From contig OY856409.1 in NCBI GenBank assembly GCA_963693085.1, positions 524,332,803-524,396,802 of the forward strand: a stretch of DNA of 64,000 nucleotides, written 5' to 3'. Shown here one piece after another: positions 36,154 through 46,346 of the stretch. Source of the DNA: Alisma plantago-aquatica. Taxonomy: Eukaryota; Streptophyta; Magnoliopsida; Alismatales; Alismataceae. A program made the position numbers and the translations under genes. Each line of letters opens with the position of its first letter. Position 1 is the first letter of the stretch. Below the pieces are notes generated by a model. The model saw only the letters and a program-made list of their open reading frames with translations. It was not told the origin of the DNA and made no database searches.

Positions 36154-38746
36154 CAAAGAAGGATGTTCAATTCTGAGAAGCTCTGATCAGAGCACCTAGC
36201 TGCCACTTGGTTTCAACTTTTTTTTTTGCAGCCAATAGCTAATTGGTTGGAATGTGCGTCACGCACGTAGTTCTCATTAGAGCTGTTGTTCTATTGCAGT
36301 GTAGTTTTCTAATGGGTAGTAGAACAATATGTACATCTGGGTTGCTCCTCATCTTCATTCCAGATTTCTTCTTAGGTGTTTTTTTTCACTAGTTTTGCTC
36401 TTCGGTTCATGTTTCCCTGCTTGGGGTGCCACCACAGTGTCTTGCTTGGTACTGTGAACCTTGTATAGCGAGCTGCTTTCTGATATGTGAATCTCTAGTC
36501 ATTGTGGTGCCAATGAACCTTGTAACTAGTATCAGGGCCAGTTTGGTTGGGCCGTGTTTGAACACACGAATTGGAACTGAACGTATTTTCCAACTGGTTG
36601 TGTTTGGTTGCATGTTGTTCCTACCTGAACTGGGAAAATGAACCACACAGTTGCTCTTTGAGACATGCAAAAAGGAGGAACTCGAACCACGCCTATTTTG
36701 GGCGCAGTTTCTTTTCCATGCCAGCTGTTACTGCTGTGTATCTTTACCTCTCAAGCAATAATACCGGGTACAACCTCAACAACAAGTAGCTTCTCTATAT
36801 TAACTGGGTCGTATTGTGGTGGTAACGTTACTGTGGTCACTCAATGCAAATTCTACTTCCAACCAAACGAAATCTGAATGAATGTTGTCAGCTCTAATTA
36901 CATAAAACCAAACGAATGATGTTGCATTCCAGATCCTGTTTCTGTTTTTGTGTTTTGGAACACATGGTGCCCGCTAGAACTGCTCTAAACAAGACAGGCT
37001 CTCAGTTCAGGATAGTTAGGGGAGATTTTATAATGAACTCTGTATAAAATTTCGGCTCTGAGTAAGGCTACTTCTGTAAAAAAAAAAGAATTAGAGGGTT
37101 CACAAAGACAAGGGCATGCATTCTGATGTTCTCTAAAGGATTATTCAAAATGAATTTCTTGGCATGTTATAGAGTTAATTGAAGTTGATTTTTATTTTTT
37201 GTTTCTCTGGGTTTAAGTCATGTGGTTTTCTCTGCTATTTTAGAATCCAAAATCTGTTAGAGTTGTGTTGTTGAGGCTCATGCAATTATTGGGAAGCCTG
37301 CTTGGGCTTACTGTTCTAAAACTTAAGAATGATCTATCTTTTGATATTAGTCTTGATTCTTCTCAGGTTACATTTTTTTGTTCCAATATGACTGTTGCCC
37401 ATTAAATCATTAGCTCCTTTTATTTCTATTTGAGGCTTCTTCTCTAGAAGATTACAATATGATTTTCTTCAGCTTTTAAAGAGTTGTTTAAACTACATTA
37501 GCTTCAGTTTTATGCCATTAATTTTCTAACATGTAATATGTCATCTTTTACAATCTCACTTCAAATGGGTACTTGTCGGGCATGGATAACATTGCATTGA
37601 GCCTTTTCCACAAATCAGTAAAGTCGTCTTCAAGACTAGTTGCATGTTTTAGAAGCTCTAGATATGCATATAGCTTCTAAGGATTTCTCATGCAAGAGAA
37701 GAAGGCCCTCACTTTACCATCTTTTGAAATTGGTTTTGCCAAGGGTTATGATTCCTATATTTTATGCAAACCATTGTATCACCTCTTATACATATTGAAT
37801 CATGTCCCATTTCAAAAGAAGGACAGATACAAAGGAGAAGGCATTTGTCATGACATCCTAAATTCTCTAGAATCATAGGAACGTGTCTACATGTGAATCA
37901 TCAAACTCGTAGTGAATGTTAAATCTAAGATAATTGAAATGCCCCCTTAAAGGTGGAGGCAAAATAGAGATACAGTTCTCTTTTTGTCTTTTATAAAGCA
38001 TCAATATCTTTGGGATCGAGCGTCTTTATATCTTATTGTTCTTGATGGGAGAAATGATGTTGGGATCACATTATTACATTTTATTTTCTATTTGTTACTC
38101 TTTACTGAATTATGTAATCTTCCTACTCCATAAAGAAAGGAAGATGAACAATGGGATCCTACCTTCCATAAAAGCCCAGTAGATTCCTTGCGACACAACT
38201 GCTCCCAACCTCTTCAAATCGAGAAGTCCATGGGATTGGAGTGAATTAATATCTTACTACAGACAAAAAAGAGTCAATAGTTGATTCTGTAAGGATTTAA
38301 GTTTTCTGATTGACTGTTGTAAGTTTCTTGGAGTAGCAGTAGCAACCCAATTAAAAATACAACTCAGAATCTTTAACCTATGAAAACATTCATGGCTTCT
38401 ATAAGGATTTTTTGATTGCAGCTATAAGGCGTGCCGACAAGTCAGACAATGTAGGATTATCTTCTCTTCAAATTAATTGGGGTCTTTAGCAATTACAAGC
38501 CAGTTTACATTCTTATTTCCTAGTTTCTTGATGCACCATTTCCTTTATTGACTTCTACTTTCCTGTTGTCTTTATAAAAAAGGCTAGCGAGCTTATGGAA
38601 TAACAGACCTCTACCTTTTCTCTTTGCAAAATGCCAAATCAGAATTTTATGGGAGTTGAATTACTTGTCATGTCAATAACATTGTTTGTCAACCTCTGCA
38701 TTAATTCCACAGTTTGAATGATTTACCAATTTATATATTCTTACAG
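36154..38746. other. CACTA interior, no recognised genes
   Basis: The left part could be the 3' untranslated region of the preceding pseudogene. Overlapping small frames at 36,407-36,877 on both strands have no family features. The rest is intron-like. Confidence 0.3.
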
Positions 38747-38953
38747 GCACTTTGTATACGAGCGACCATATAATAATGCCTTTTTTTATGAACATCTCAG
38801 AAAACTTAGTGTGGGAGTGTGCTGTGACATCTGGTGCACTGCCATCTGCACGTGTTAGCCACACCTGTTCATCATGGAGGAATAAATTGATTGTGCTTGG
38901 TGGAGAATATGCTTCAGATGATTATCTCTCTAATGTCTATATACTAGATATAG
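38747..38953 (+). pseudogene. Captured kelch-repeat exon
   Basis: 207 bp bounded by TTACAG and GTAAGA splice signals. The translation includes VWECAVTSGALPSARVSHT, then SWRNKLIVLGGE and YLSNVYILDI. This is a kelch repeat: P-x-x-R-x-x-H, a hydrophobic strand ending GG, and a final D/N-V-x-x-LD. Plant kelch proteins of the acyl-CoA-binding or 'tip elongation aberrant' type have very similar units, where six repeats form a beta-propeller for protein binding. Only one repeat is present, and no partner exon is seen nearby. The exon itself has no stop. Confidence 0.75.
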
Positions 38954-39634
38954 GTAAGACATGGCCCTTTGTGTTATTGACTCTTCTTGATATGGGGTAT
39001 TTTTTTTAGCGCAACAGGAAGGGGAGGATGTGGGGCAGTAGGAGAAGAGGCATGAGAGGACGTGGTGCTTAGATATTATCATTTAGATTAAGGCAACACA
39101 GAAGATAACATATGTGTTCAATGATAACATATGTGTTCTTCAGGGATCTAATGCTCCTTCTACTTCATACCTCAGGGTCTGTTTGAAGAATCCATTATGG
39201 ACATCACCTTCTATACAATGCCATGATTACCAAAAGTCACCATGAAAAAGGTACCATGCGTGATTTTATCTGCTGGTACCATATAGCGGAACATCATACT
39301 ATATATTGTGCTCTTGGTCTTGCTCAGTCAGTAAATAGCTCTAAAAGGAGTTGCTAGGCTCTGTTTGCTATTGTAGTGTCTTGGGGAGCAAGCTGGAGTC
39401 TCCTATCATGATGGTCTAACCATTTGAGTTTATATTCCAGAATGTCAAGGTAACCCCTCAAGTCTTGTACTTACCTGAACTTTCATTTTCATCTTTTAGT
39501 TGTAGGAAAAGAGAACACAAGAATTTTCTTACCTTATTACATGACATTTTCTACTCAATATACCTATCCCATCATATTTCACTTTAACCATATTTGTTGA
39601 TTGTATTTTACACTATGCTGATAAGGTGTTATAG
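38954..39634. other. Sequence between the kelch and AP2 exons
   Basis: Intron-like; no domain seen. The two exons belong to different families, so a junction between captured segments must lie somewhere in here. Confidence 0.35.
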
Positions 39635-39780
39635 ATGGCTAATTTTGCCAAAGATGAATTTGTTCATGTCCTTCATCGACAAAGCACTAGTATCCCTAGG
39701 GATAGTTCCAAATATAGAGGCTTCGCATTCCAAAAACGTCGGAGATGCGAGGCTAGAATGGGCCTGTTCTTGGGAAAGAG
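39635..39780 (+). pseudogene. Captured exon of a euAP2 (APETALA2-like) transcription factor
   Basis: 146 bp between a TTATAG acceptor and an AG/GTACAT donor. The translation begins [18 protein letters not shown], has SSKYRG, and then [12 protein letters not shown]. euAP2 proteins have an exon of this size and the same limits, carrying the linker and the first half of the second AP2 domain (EEFVHVLRRQST, SSKYRGVT, WEARMGQFLGKK). AP2 domains bind DNA in the nucleus and act in flower and phase-change control. Here the conserved tryptophan of WEAR is cysteine and the GVTLHKC strand is altered, so the domain is decayed. The second half (YLGLFD...) is absent. Confidence 0.85.
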
Positions 39781-40019
39781 GTACATTTACTCTGACCTTC
39801 CACCTTTACCCACGTCTTGTCTTTTAAAATAATCTTTATCTCATTACCCTGGAAGTTGCTAATTCCTTATATAATAATTGAAGATAGTATTTCAATATGC
39901 ATGTGTGTCTACTTTGAACTCTTCAAAGTTGAGGTGGAATAAAAAACAAACAGAGTTCACCAATATGGGATAAAAAACAAGATACTAAAGAGCCAAAAAT
40001 AAATAACATAAAAATAAAT

Positions 40020-40200
40020 ATGTTAACACAGAGGTGTAATCATTGCAAGTGGGATGTCTCAGGTTCAAGTCCCGCCATGGGCGTAATAATACCTAGGAAC
40101 TTTTGATGGTGCTCTGGTTTTCAATGACCAACTATGACTGCTCATGGTAATGCACCCTGTGTTGGGCCTTCATAGGAATGGGTCCTGGTGGGGATAGAGG
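40020..40200 (+). mobile_element. Possible tRNA-derived SINE
   Basis: GGTTCAAGTCCC at 40,062-40,073 fits the pol III B box, followed by a tail segment with 'gttgggcc' and 'gaatgggtcc' words common in plant SINEs. I could not find a convincing A box or target duplication. Confidence 0.35.
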
Positions 40201-40720
40201 AGGAAGATTATTCCCATGTTGTCACAAAAAAATCCTAAATGGCGAAGTAAACGAATGCTAAAAAGATTAACAACACTTGCAATGACCTTATACCCTAAAG
40301 GTGATTTTTGGTGTTTGCTCAATTGACATGACACATTCAATCCTATATATATTTTTTCAGTAGCTATAATTGTTAATACTCCCAAGGACATCCATAATAT
40401 CTTAAGATAGTTATTGTTCTATACTCCTCCCTTGCTATACTGATGCGTAGAGGAGAGAGAGCGAAGAGTTGAAGTAGGATGTTGCGTATCAGAAGAAAAG
40501 TTGCAGTAGCACATGTTTTTGACGTAGAGTTCGCTTAGCGAAGATAGTGGAGGTCTTTGCAACTCCAATTCTTCTCTAATAGCCTTCTGAGAGACTGTTA
40601 CACGAGCATGTAATTTGTTTACTAAGTTTAGTAACTAACATATGTAGAAATCTATAGGAAAGAATAAAGAGACATGAATCTATACGCAAGGGTCACTTCC
40701 AGCTAGGATTCAGGAATTAG

Positions 40721-41250
40721 GCTATTTTACCTTTCATATGGTTGGTGGCATCCATGTCAAGGTTGGAATATGGTGAGGATAATTGACTAAGGGAAAACAC
40801 ACCATATAATATCTTTCTTAGCTATTGAGACTAAGACAGTGATTCTGAGTTGTACTCTTCCTTAGTCATTGTGTTCTTAGTCTCTTTATATTCATAGTCA
40901 ATACTAGCAGTAGAAACAGTGATTCTTATTCATGGGATTTTATTTTATTTGTAACAGACTTCTAAAGTTTGTAAGGAAGTATCATAATAGGCAATTTTAC
41001 CTTTTATATGGTTGGTGGCATCTGTGCCGAGGGTGCAGTACAGCGAGGATAGTTGGATTAAGGGAAAACACACCATTTAATATCTTTCTTAGCTATTGAA
41101 ACTAAGGCAATGATTGTGAGTTGTACTCTTCCTTAGCCATTGCCTTCTTCGAGTCTATATATTCATATTCACTACGAGCAACATTCACAATGATTTGTAT
41201 TGATAAATTTGTAACAGACTTCTATAGTTTTTCTAGGAGTATCATAACAG
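40721..41250. repeat. Tandem duplication, unit about 265 bp
   Basis: 40,721-40,990 and 40,991-41,250 are diverged copies: both start 'gc(t/a)attttacctttYatatggttggtggc' in outline and end 'cttct(a)aag/atag...gtatcataa(t/c)ag'. No coding frame survives across both. Confidence 0.8.
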
Positions 41251-41329
41251 GTTCTTTTTCTCCATGTCTATGATCTTTTATTAGAAGGTTGTCTTCACTT
41301 TGGGGGGGATATACTGGTTTTGGTGCCAA

Positions 41330-41880
41330 CTGTATTACCTTTTCAGACATTGGGATGGCCCTGGGGTGAATAGACCTGTGAGCAACAATAAAGACCTTGG
41401 AGCAGTGCTAGATGTTTCAAGCATGTGCAGGGCAGGGTGGTATTCTGAGTTGTGCTTGTGTTAGGAGCACCAGTGGCCTCAAATAGGCCATAACATTATT
41501 TTAGCAGACTTGGAGCAGGGCTAGCGGGTCCAAAGGAGGCGTGCTACCAGTAGCAGATGCCTCGTGTAGGCTGGAAGCAGCAGCTGCTATTTTGGAGCAG
41601 GGGTAGTGCCTCCCTAGAAGATTTCTCATCCACACCAGTAGCCTCATAGCTTGGATGGTGGCTCCAAAGAGGCTTCAATGTTGCTGCAGTGGCCTCAACC
41701 AGGCCCTGATGTGAATGTAATAGCAGTTGCAAATGCAAATAGAGCTGGTCCACAGACCAAGACTGGTATAGCAGCAGTGCCATCCTCTACCAGGCCAATG
41801 TTAAAGCCTAGAGGGAGGGACGTCAGTTTGTTCAGAAGGAGATTTCAGTTCTCAATATATATCATAGTAATCCTTAACAA
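41330..41880 (+). other. GC-richer segment with an open frame, unassigned
   Basis: A 77-codon plus frame (41,651-41,884) reads Gly/Pro/Ala-rich residues such as GPDVNVIAVANANRAGPQ and later SSTRPMLKPRGRD. Recurring 'ggagcag' and 'gcctc' words precede it. It may be a captured exon; no family is recognised. Confidence 0.3.
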
Positions 41881-42062
41881 ATGAAGTGACATCCAAGTTT
41901 AATATGGCAGTAGTAATCATGGTGCTCCTACTGATGTGCAATCAATCATCCATGTAAGTGGTGGACGTATAAGTGAAAGAGTGCATGATGTTTCAAGACA
42001 TACATAGATTGGATAAGTAGATTCTAATTTAAGACATAATTGCAAAAGCTTGAAGTAAAAAA

Positions 42063-42214
42063 AATGATACTGTAGATCTGAAACAATATTTCAAACTGGT
42101 GCTACAAAAGAAAAAATAGCAGGCTTCTAGTAAAGAAGAGGATGTATTGAGAAGATGCAAAGACCATGGATGCATGTCTGAGTCACTTCATTCCTTTGCT
42201 GCTATGTATAAGAG
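42063..42214 (+). pseudogene. Exon-like segment with an internal stop, unassigned
   Basis: Frame NDTVDLKQYFKLVLQKKK, a TAG, then QASSKEEDVLRRCKDHGC and MSESLHSFAAMYKR, ending at an AG/GTAATG donor. Acidic-basic mixture without a recognised domain. Probably part of a captured gene. Confidence 0.35.
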
Positions 42215-43406
42215 GTAATGCAATGAACTACGAAAGAAAAAAATTGGGATCCTTGTCAATACCTGTTACAGATGATAGGAAGGGGGGTCTTCTTGTTATG
42301 TGTGAGTATATTCAAGAAACTTCAAAAAGGATATATATACAGAGTCTATAAAATGTGGACGTGGTCTTGATTCTCATAACAAACTCATGGCAATGCAATT
42401 AGAGCACGACAAGTACTTGAACTGATGTTATTTATTTACTTTGACATACATGTTCAGAACTTGAGTATTTTTTCATAATCTATAAATTAGAACAAATTGA
42501 TGTTAGGATGAATGACATCGGCAACAGTTGTTACCAACAGTTACTTTTGGATGTCTTCAGTTGCAGCATAGTATATACCTTCGACATAATTTTATATTGC
42601 AAGGATCGTAAACTCATGAAGTCAAATCAAAGATGCAAAACGAAATACACAAAATATATGAAATTATATCTATATACATGAAAAAAGCAGATTTTGCATG
42701 GCTGGGGGCAGCAAAAGTACAAACATAGATATCGCGTCAGATTATTTGCATTGCTAAGTTGCTACGGCCAAGTAACTCCAAATTATCATCTATTTGGCAT
42801 GTTCATCTACTGCCAACGATAACTGATTTTCTCTGCTCTGATTCCGATAATCCTAAAATTACCAATCATTTTTGTACAGAAATATCAGAACTCAGAATGT
42901 CGCCCCTTAGTCATTTCGCCTTTCATGAGTATTAAATACATTCTCTGCAATCTATTTAATGCAATGGAATTAGCTTTGCGGTAGCTAATCTCTGATTCAT
43001 TGCTTCATCATATCTTAAATTGCCAAGAAGATGGTGCCTTTGACATTATCAGGCCGACTATGAAATTGCAGTGGTAAGGATGGACTTTGCATTGGAACTA
43101 GTTGTCTAACATAATTTATTGTTTTGCTCACGGTTGCACTGCTCGATAAGTAGAAATGTTGGAAGTAAGAACATGTTCTAATACAATTCCAATATTCCAG
43201 GCTTGTTATCTTTCTCTTGGAAGTTATTTACAATCAACATTTGGACTTTTGCTTTTCAATTGAAAGATAGTATAGCTCCAGTTTCATAACATGACTCCAG
43301 CCCGAAATGAGAAGCTAAACGTGAAATGCATAACGAAGCTAAATCTTGATATCTTTCAGTTTGTTATTGGGAGGATTCTTTTTTTTAAGAGTTGAAGAAC
43401 TCCAAT
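42215..43406. other. CACTA interior, intron-like
   Basis: A short plus frame continues to 42,351; otherwise nothing recognised. Confidence 0.3.
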
Positions 43407-43833
43407 ATGTTTCTGGGCAGGCTGGGCAAGATCACCTCCAAGTGCTCTGCGATCAACACTGAAGTAGTGGATGTCAACCAGATTGCCACAGAAGACGGCG
43501 ATTCTGAGGATCTCCAGGCAGTTCTGATTGTACATGTGAACTCAGAGATTCCGGAATCAGATTCAGTGAATTTGCTGGAAGAAACCTATTTAAACACTCT
43601 TCTAGTAGAATTTCCAGTATGTTCTATGTTTACCTTTGTACCTTTGTAGTTTAATCTTCTGAAGTTACCTGCATGATCTGAGCGGAAGCTTTTTCCTTTC
43701 AGTTATTAGTAAATTATCCATAATTTTCAGTTATTAAATAATAAATATAAATAGGAATTTTGTGGTTTAAACTATCTTATATCTGCTTGTACAGGTTCTT
43801 TCTCAAGAAGAACAAGACGCTATAATACTTTAG
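43407..43833 (+). pseudogene. Two exon-like segments that splice in frame, unassigned
   Basis: 43,407-43,616 is open from an ATG (MFLGRLGKITSKCSAI, later acidic, ending NTLLVEFP) to a GTATGT donor. An acceptor TGTACAG precedes 43,795-43,833, which continues the frame as VLSQEEQDAIIL and stops. In-frame joining across a 178-bp intron with good consensus sites argues for a real exon pair. Family not recognised; whether it is host-derived or a remnant of a CACTA protein is open. Confidence 0.45.
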
Positions 43834-43989
43834 TTGCTAAATTCATGGGGACACAACCAATGGATACGGTTATTCTCATAGCAACCTTCATTTATGCCAT
43901 GTATGAATGTTTATATATCTTTATTAAACTATTTAGATGATCTTTACCTTATTTTTAATGCCTCCCCATTTGTAAAACCTTATTTTCAG

Positions 43990-44249
43990 GATTAAGAGAA
44001 GTACAGGCTTCGCCATCGTAGCAACTTTCATTACCTAAATTAGAGATTCAGCTTAACAATGTCAAGAATTCAGATACAGAGTATAAGAAGTATCTAAGAC
44101 AGCCCCAGTGCAATAGGTGCTCTCCTGTGAAGCATGATGATGCATCTCCATTTGAAGCCCAGGCCCTCCCAGTCACAGCTGTAGCAACAACCACAGATGC
44201 CACAATGTATCATGATATGTTGCAATTTGATGACTCTTTGCTGCTATGA
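43990..44249 (+). pseudogene. Terminal-exon-like segment, unassigned
   Basis: After a TTTTCAG acceptor one frame reads LREVQASPS, a TAG, then QLSLPKLEIQLNNVKN, EYKKYLRQPQCNRC and a Ser/Ala/Thr-rich tail ending MLQFDDSLLL and a TGA. The internal TAG could be a decayed codon. No family recognised. It lies just before the right subterminal repeats. Confidence 0.4.
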
Positions 44250-44639
44250 GAAGGCTGCATTTCATAGACCTATGTATATATTTGAATAGCCACTGTCAGC
44301 ATCTGCAAACATAGCGACCAACTTCATAGGGGCTATATTCCTTCTATCTCTGCTTAGAAGGTTCTTTTCAGATTCTTATCTCGGGTGCTTTTGGATGATG
44401 CTGGCCAAACAACAAGAGCTCAAACAAAAGAAGAAGACAATAAGGATGTTAAAACTGGCTGAGAAAGACACAACTCTTTCGCAAAGATGTTAGTAGAGCA
44501 TTGAATCATTGATATATGTATATACTTTTCTTTATACACATTGTGTAATAGGGGCAAGGTATACGTCCACCCCATGTACATTTGACGTTTCATTATAAAT
44601 GAAAGTAAGATTGTTGGCATAATGAGCATAACTTGCTCT

Positions 44640-45126
44640 AAATACTACAATTTTGTTACTAAAAGAGCTTGTATACTAACAAATTACAATATATAGTCAA
44701 GCTAAGCATATATGTATGTGTACTAAATGGCACTACATATGTAGCTAGATGCAAAATCAACTACATATATATGTATATAGTAACTGTTGCCTTTCCCTAC
44801 ACACTAAATACATATAAAATGTATTAACTTCATGTTTTTTCTACATAGTGACTATATATGCAATTGTAGTCATACATTTAGCTATAATTATACTTATATT
44901 TAAATATGTAAGGACAGTATCTAGCTACGCTTCTGGATACATATGAATTTGTAGCGAATGGATTATCTAACTACATATTTGAAAAATATAGTTAAAGGCT
45001 TTAGCTATACGAGCATATACTACAACTTCTATGTGTAAAGAAATATGTAGTTAAAGCCTTTAGCTACAAAATATGGGGTTTTCACTACAATTTTTTTTAT
45101 AGTTAAAGACCCTTTTTTTTGTAGTG
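44640..45126. repeat. Right subterminal repeats and terminal inverted repeat of the CACTA element
   Basis: At least a dozen TTTAGCTAC, GTAGTTAAAG, ATGTAGCTAG and related words, ending in eight T and GTAGTG. A CACTACAATTTTTT word at 45,083 mimics the terminus just inside it. Confidence 0.8.
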
Positions 45127-45129
45127 ACA
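45127..45129. repeat. Target-site duplication ACA, right copy
   Basis: Matches 22,840-22,842 exactly. Confidence 0.85.
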
Positions 45130-46334
45130 TGAGCCGATCGGTTGGGAGTGCAGATTTTGCAGAATCAGTCAATTGTGGTTTCAATCAATCTGATACTCCA
45201 ATCAATTTGTCCAACACCTTGAACACTAGGATTTTGAGCTATCAATTAATTGAGTGTTTAATTGAACTACTAAACTCTTTTAGTAATCAATCTAAACATT
45301 GTTTGTGGACAAAACTCCTCTTCCAGGTTAAATCCTATGTGTGTGACCCTACAGGTCCATTTCACATTGGCAGTGAAAGTCCATAACATTTATGACTTCA
45401 CAAGCAAAGAGTGGTGCCTAGTCACACATCAGTGCTACCCAAGTGAAATAAAAAGTTGGAAAACAACTTTCAATCCTACAATCCATGAATGGTGTTGCAG
45501 TGAATGTATAATTCCTTTGTCATTGATATCCCGAATGAACTCGAGGCATGGAACATTCATCCTGTCAACGTTCATTCACTTTCTTGATCTCAGAGCAGAT
45601 TGGAAGAGATATGTATGACATCAATACCACATACTGATTCACACATGCGTGTGCACGCCTATTTCAATCCTACTCATCAAGTGCCCTTGGATATCAAACT
45701 CCCTCAGGAGGGACAAATCCCATATCTATCACTCACCCCTCAAAATCCCCATGTGTCAAAGCCACCCAATCATCACCTTTATAACAACCCATGTTTCAGG
45801 ACTACGTTTGATGATGTCAAAGTGTGCCCAACGACATGTGTTGAGTGTAGTAATTTCAGGTCAAAGAATCACACTCACCACCATCACTGTGAGTACTGAC
45901 TGTGACTACCATGTCATGGTTCCATGTGTCAAACTCACGGTGGGTCTGTCCGGTACACTTGTTCTCTAACAAGTACCTATGTGTTTGGTTTGATATCTCT
46001 ATATCATGACTAATGAGATTCTGTCATCAACCAACACCACAATCTAGTCTTGTGTGTCATTGTTGTCTATCTACCTTCTACAATGACATCCGACTAGGGA
46101 CATAACAAGAATGTACAAACTCTTAGCATCTGTATGATCTCATCGTTTAGGTCCTCAACCTGAAAGAATACGTCATTGAGTACTGTCATTCTCTAGACAT
46201 TCAATCTGTTCTATCACTATATCATATGACTGAACGAGAAAGAATTGGAAGCTTGCCTTTGATGTTTATCAAATCAATCTTAATGTATCCCACCAATCAT
46301 CCCCTGGTTAGCTCTAAGGGCATACATACCAACA
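45130..46334 (-). mobile_element. Ty1/copia 3' LTR, proximal half (right of the CACTA insertion)
   Basis: Starts on the minus strand with TGTTGGTATGTATGCCC at 46,334, directly after the copia polypurine tract, and aligns with 19,278 back to about 18,150 of the intact LTR. It completes 21,800-22,842. Confidence 0.8.
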
Positions 46335-46346
46335 GACTCCCACTTG
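46335..46346 (-). other. Copia polypurine tract
   Basis: Minus strand CAAGTGGGAGTC immediately before the LTR; the classic plant copia signature. Confidence 0.8.

Larger units (their letters stand above)
22843..45126. mobile_element. 22.3-kb CACTA (En/Spm superfamily) transposon carrying captured gene fragments
   Basis: Left end CACTACAAAAAAGATGG and right end complement CACTACAAAAAAAAGGG form terminal inverted repeats, continuing with TTAACTA on both sides. The flanks carry a 3-bp duplication ACA, and the host copia LTR resumes exactly across the insertion. Both subterminal regions (22,850-23,030 and 44,640-45,110) are dense in TTTAGCTAC, GTAGTTAA and their complements, which is how CACTA ends look. 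I found no TNP2-like transposase, so the element seems non-autonomous. The interior holds fragments of several plant genes with splice-site-bounded exons, and nested hAT-like insertions. Confidence 0.92.

Noticed and set aside
36407..36877. Overlapping frames on both strands near 36.5 kb
   Set aside because: Five short frames overlap on both strands with no domain; probably 3' untranslated or intronic sequence of the captured fragment.
40062..40073. Functional tRNA gene
   Set aside because: Only a B-box-like T-arm is present; no acceptor stem, anticodon arm or A box can be built around it.
45600..45969. Overlapping plus-strand frames of about 100 codons
   Set aside because: They lie in the copia LTR, antisense to the element, and are not conserved in the copy at 18,540-18,900.
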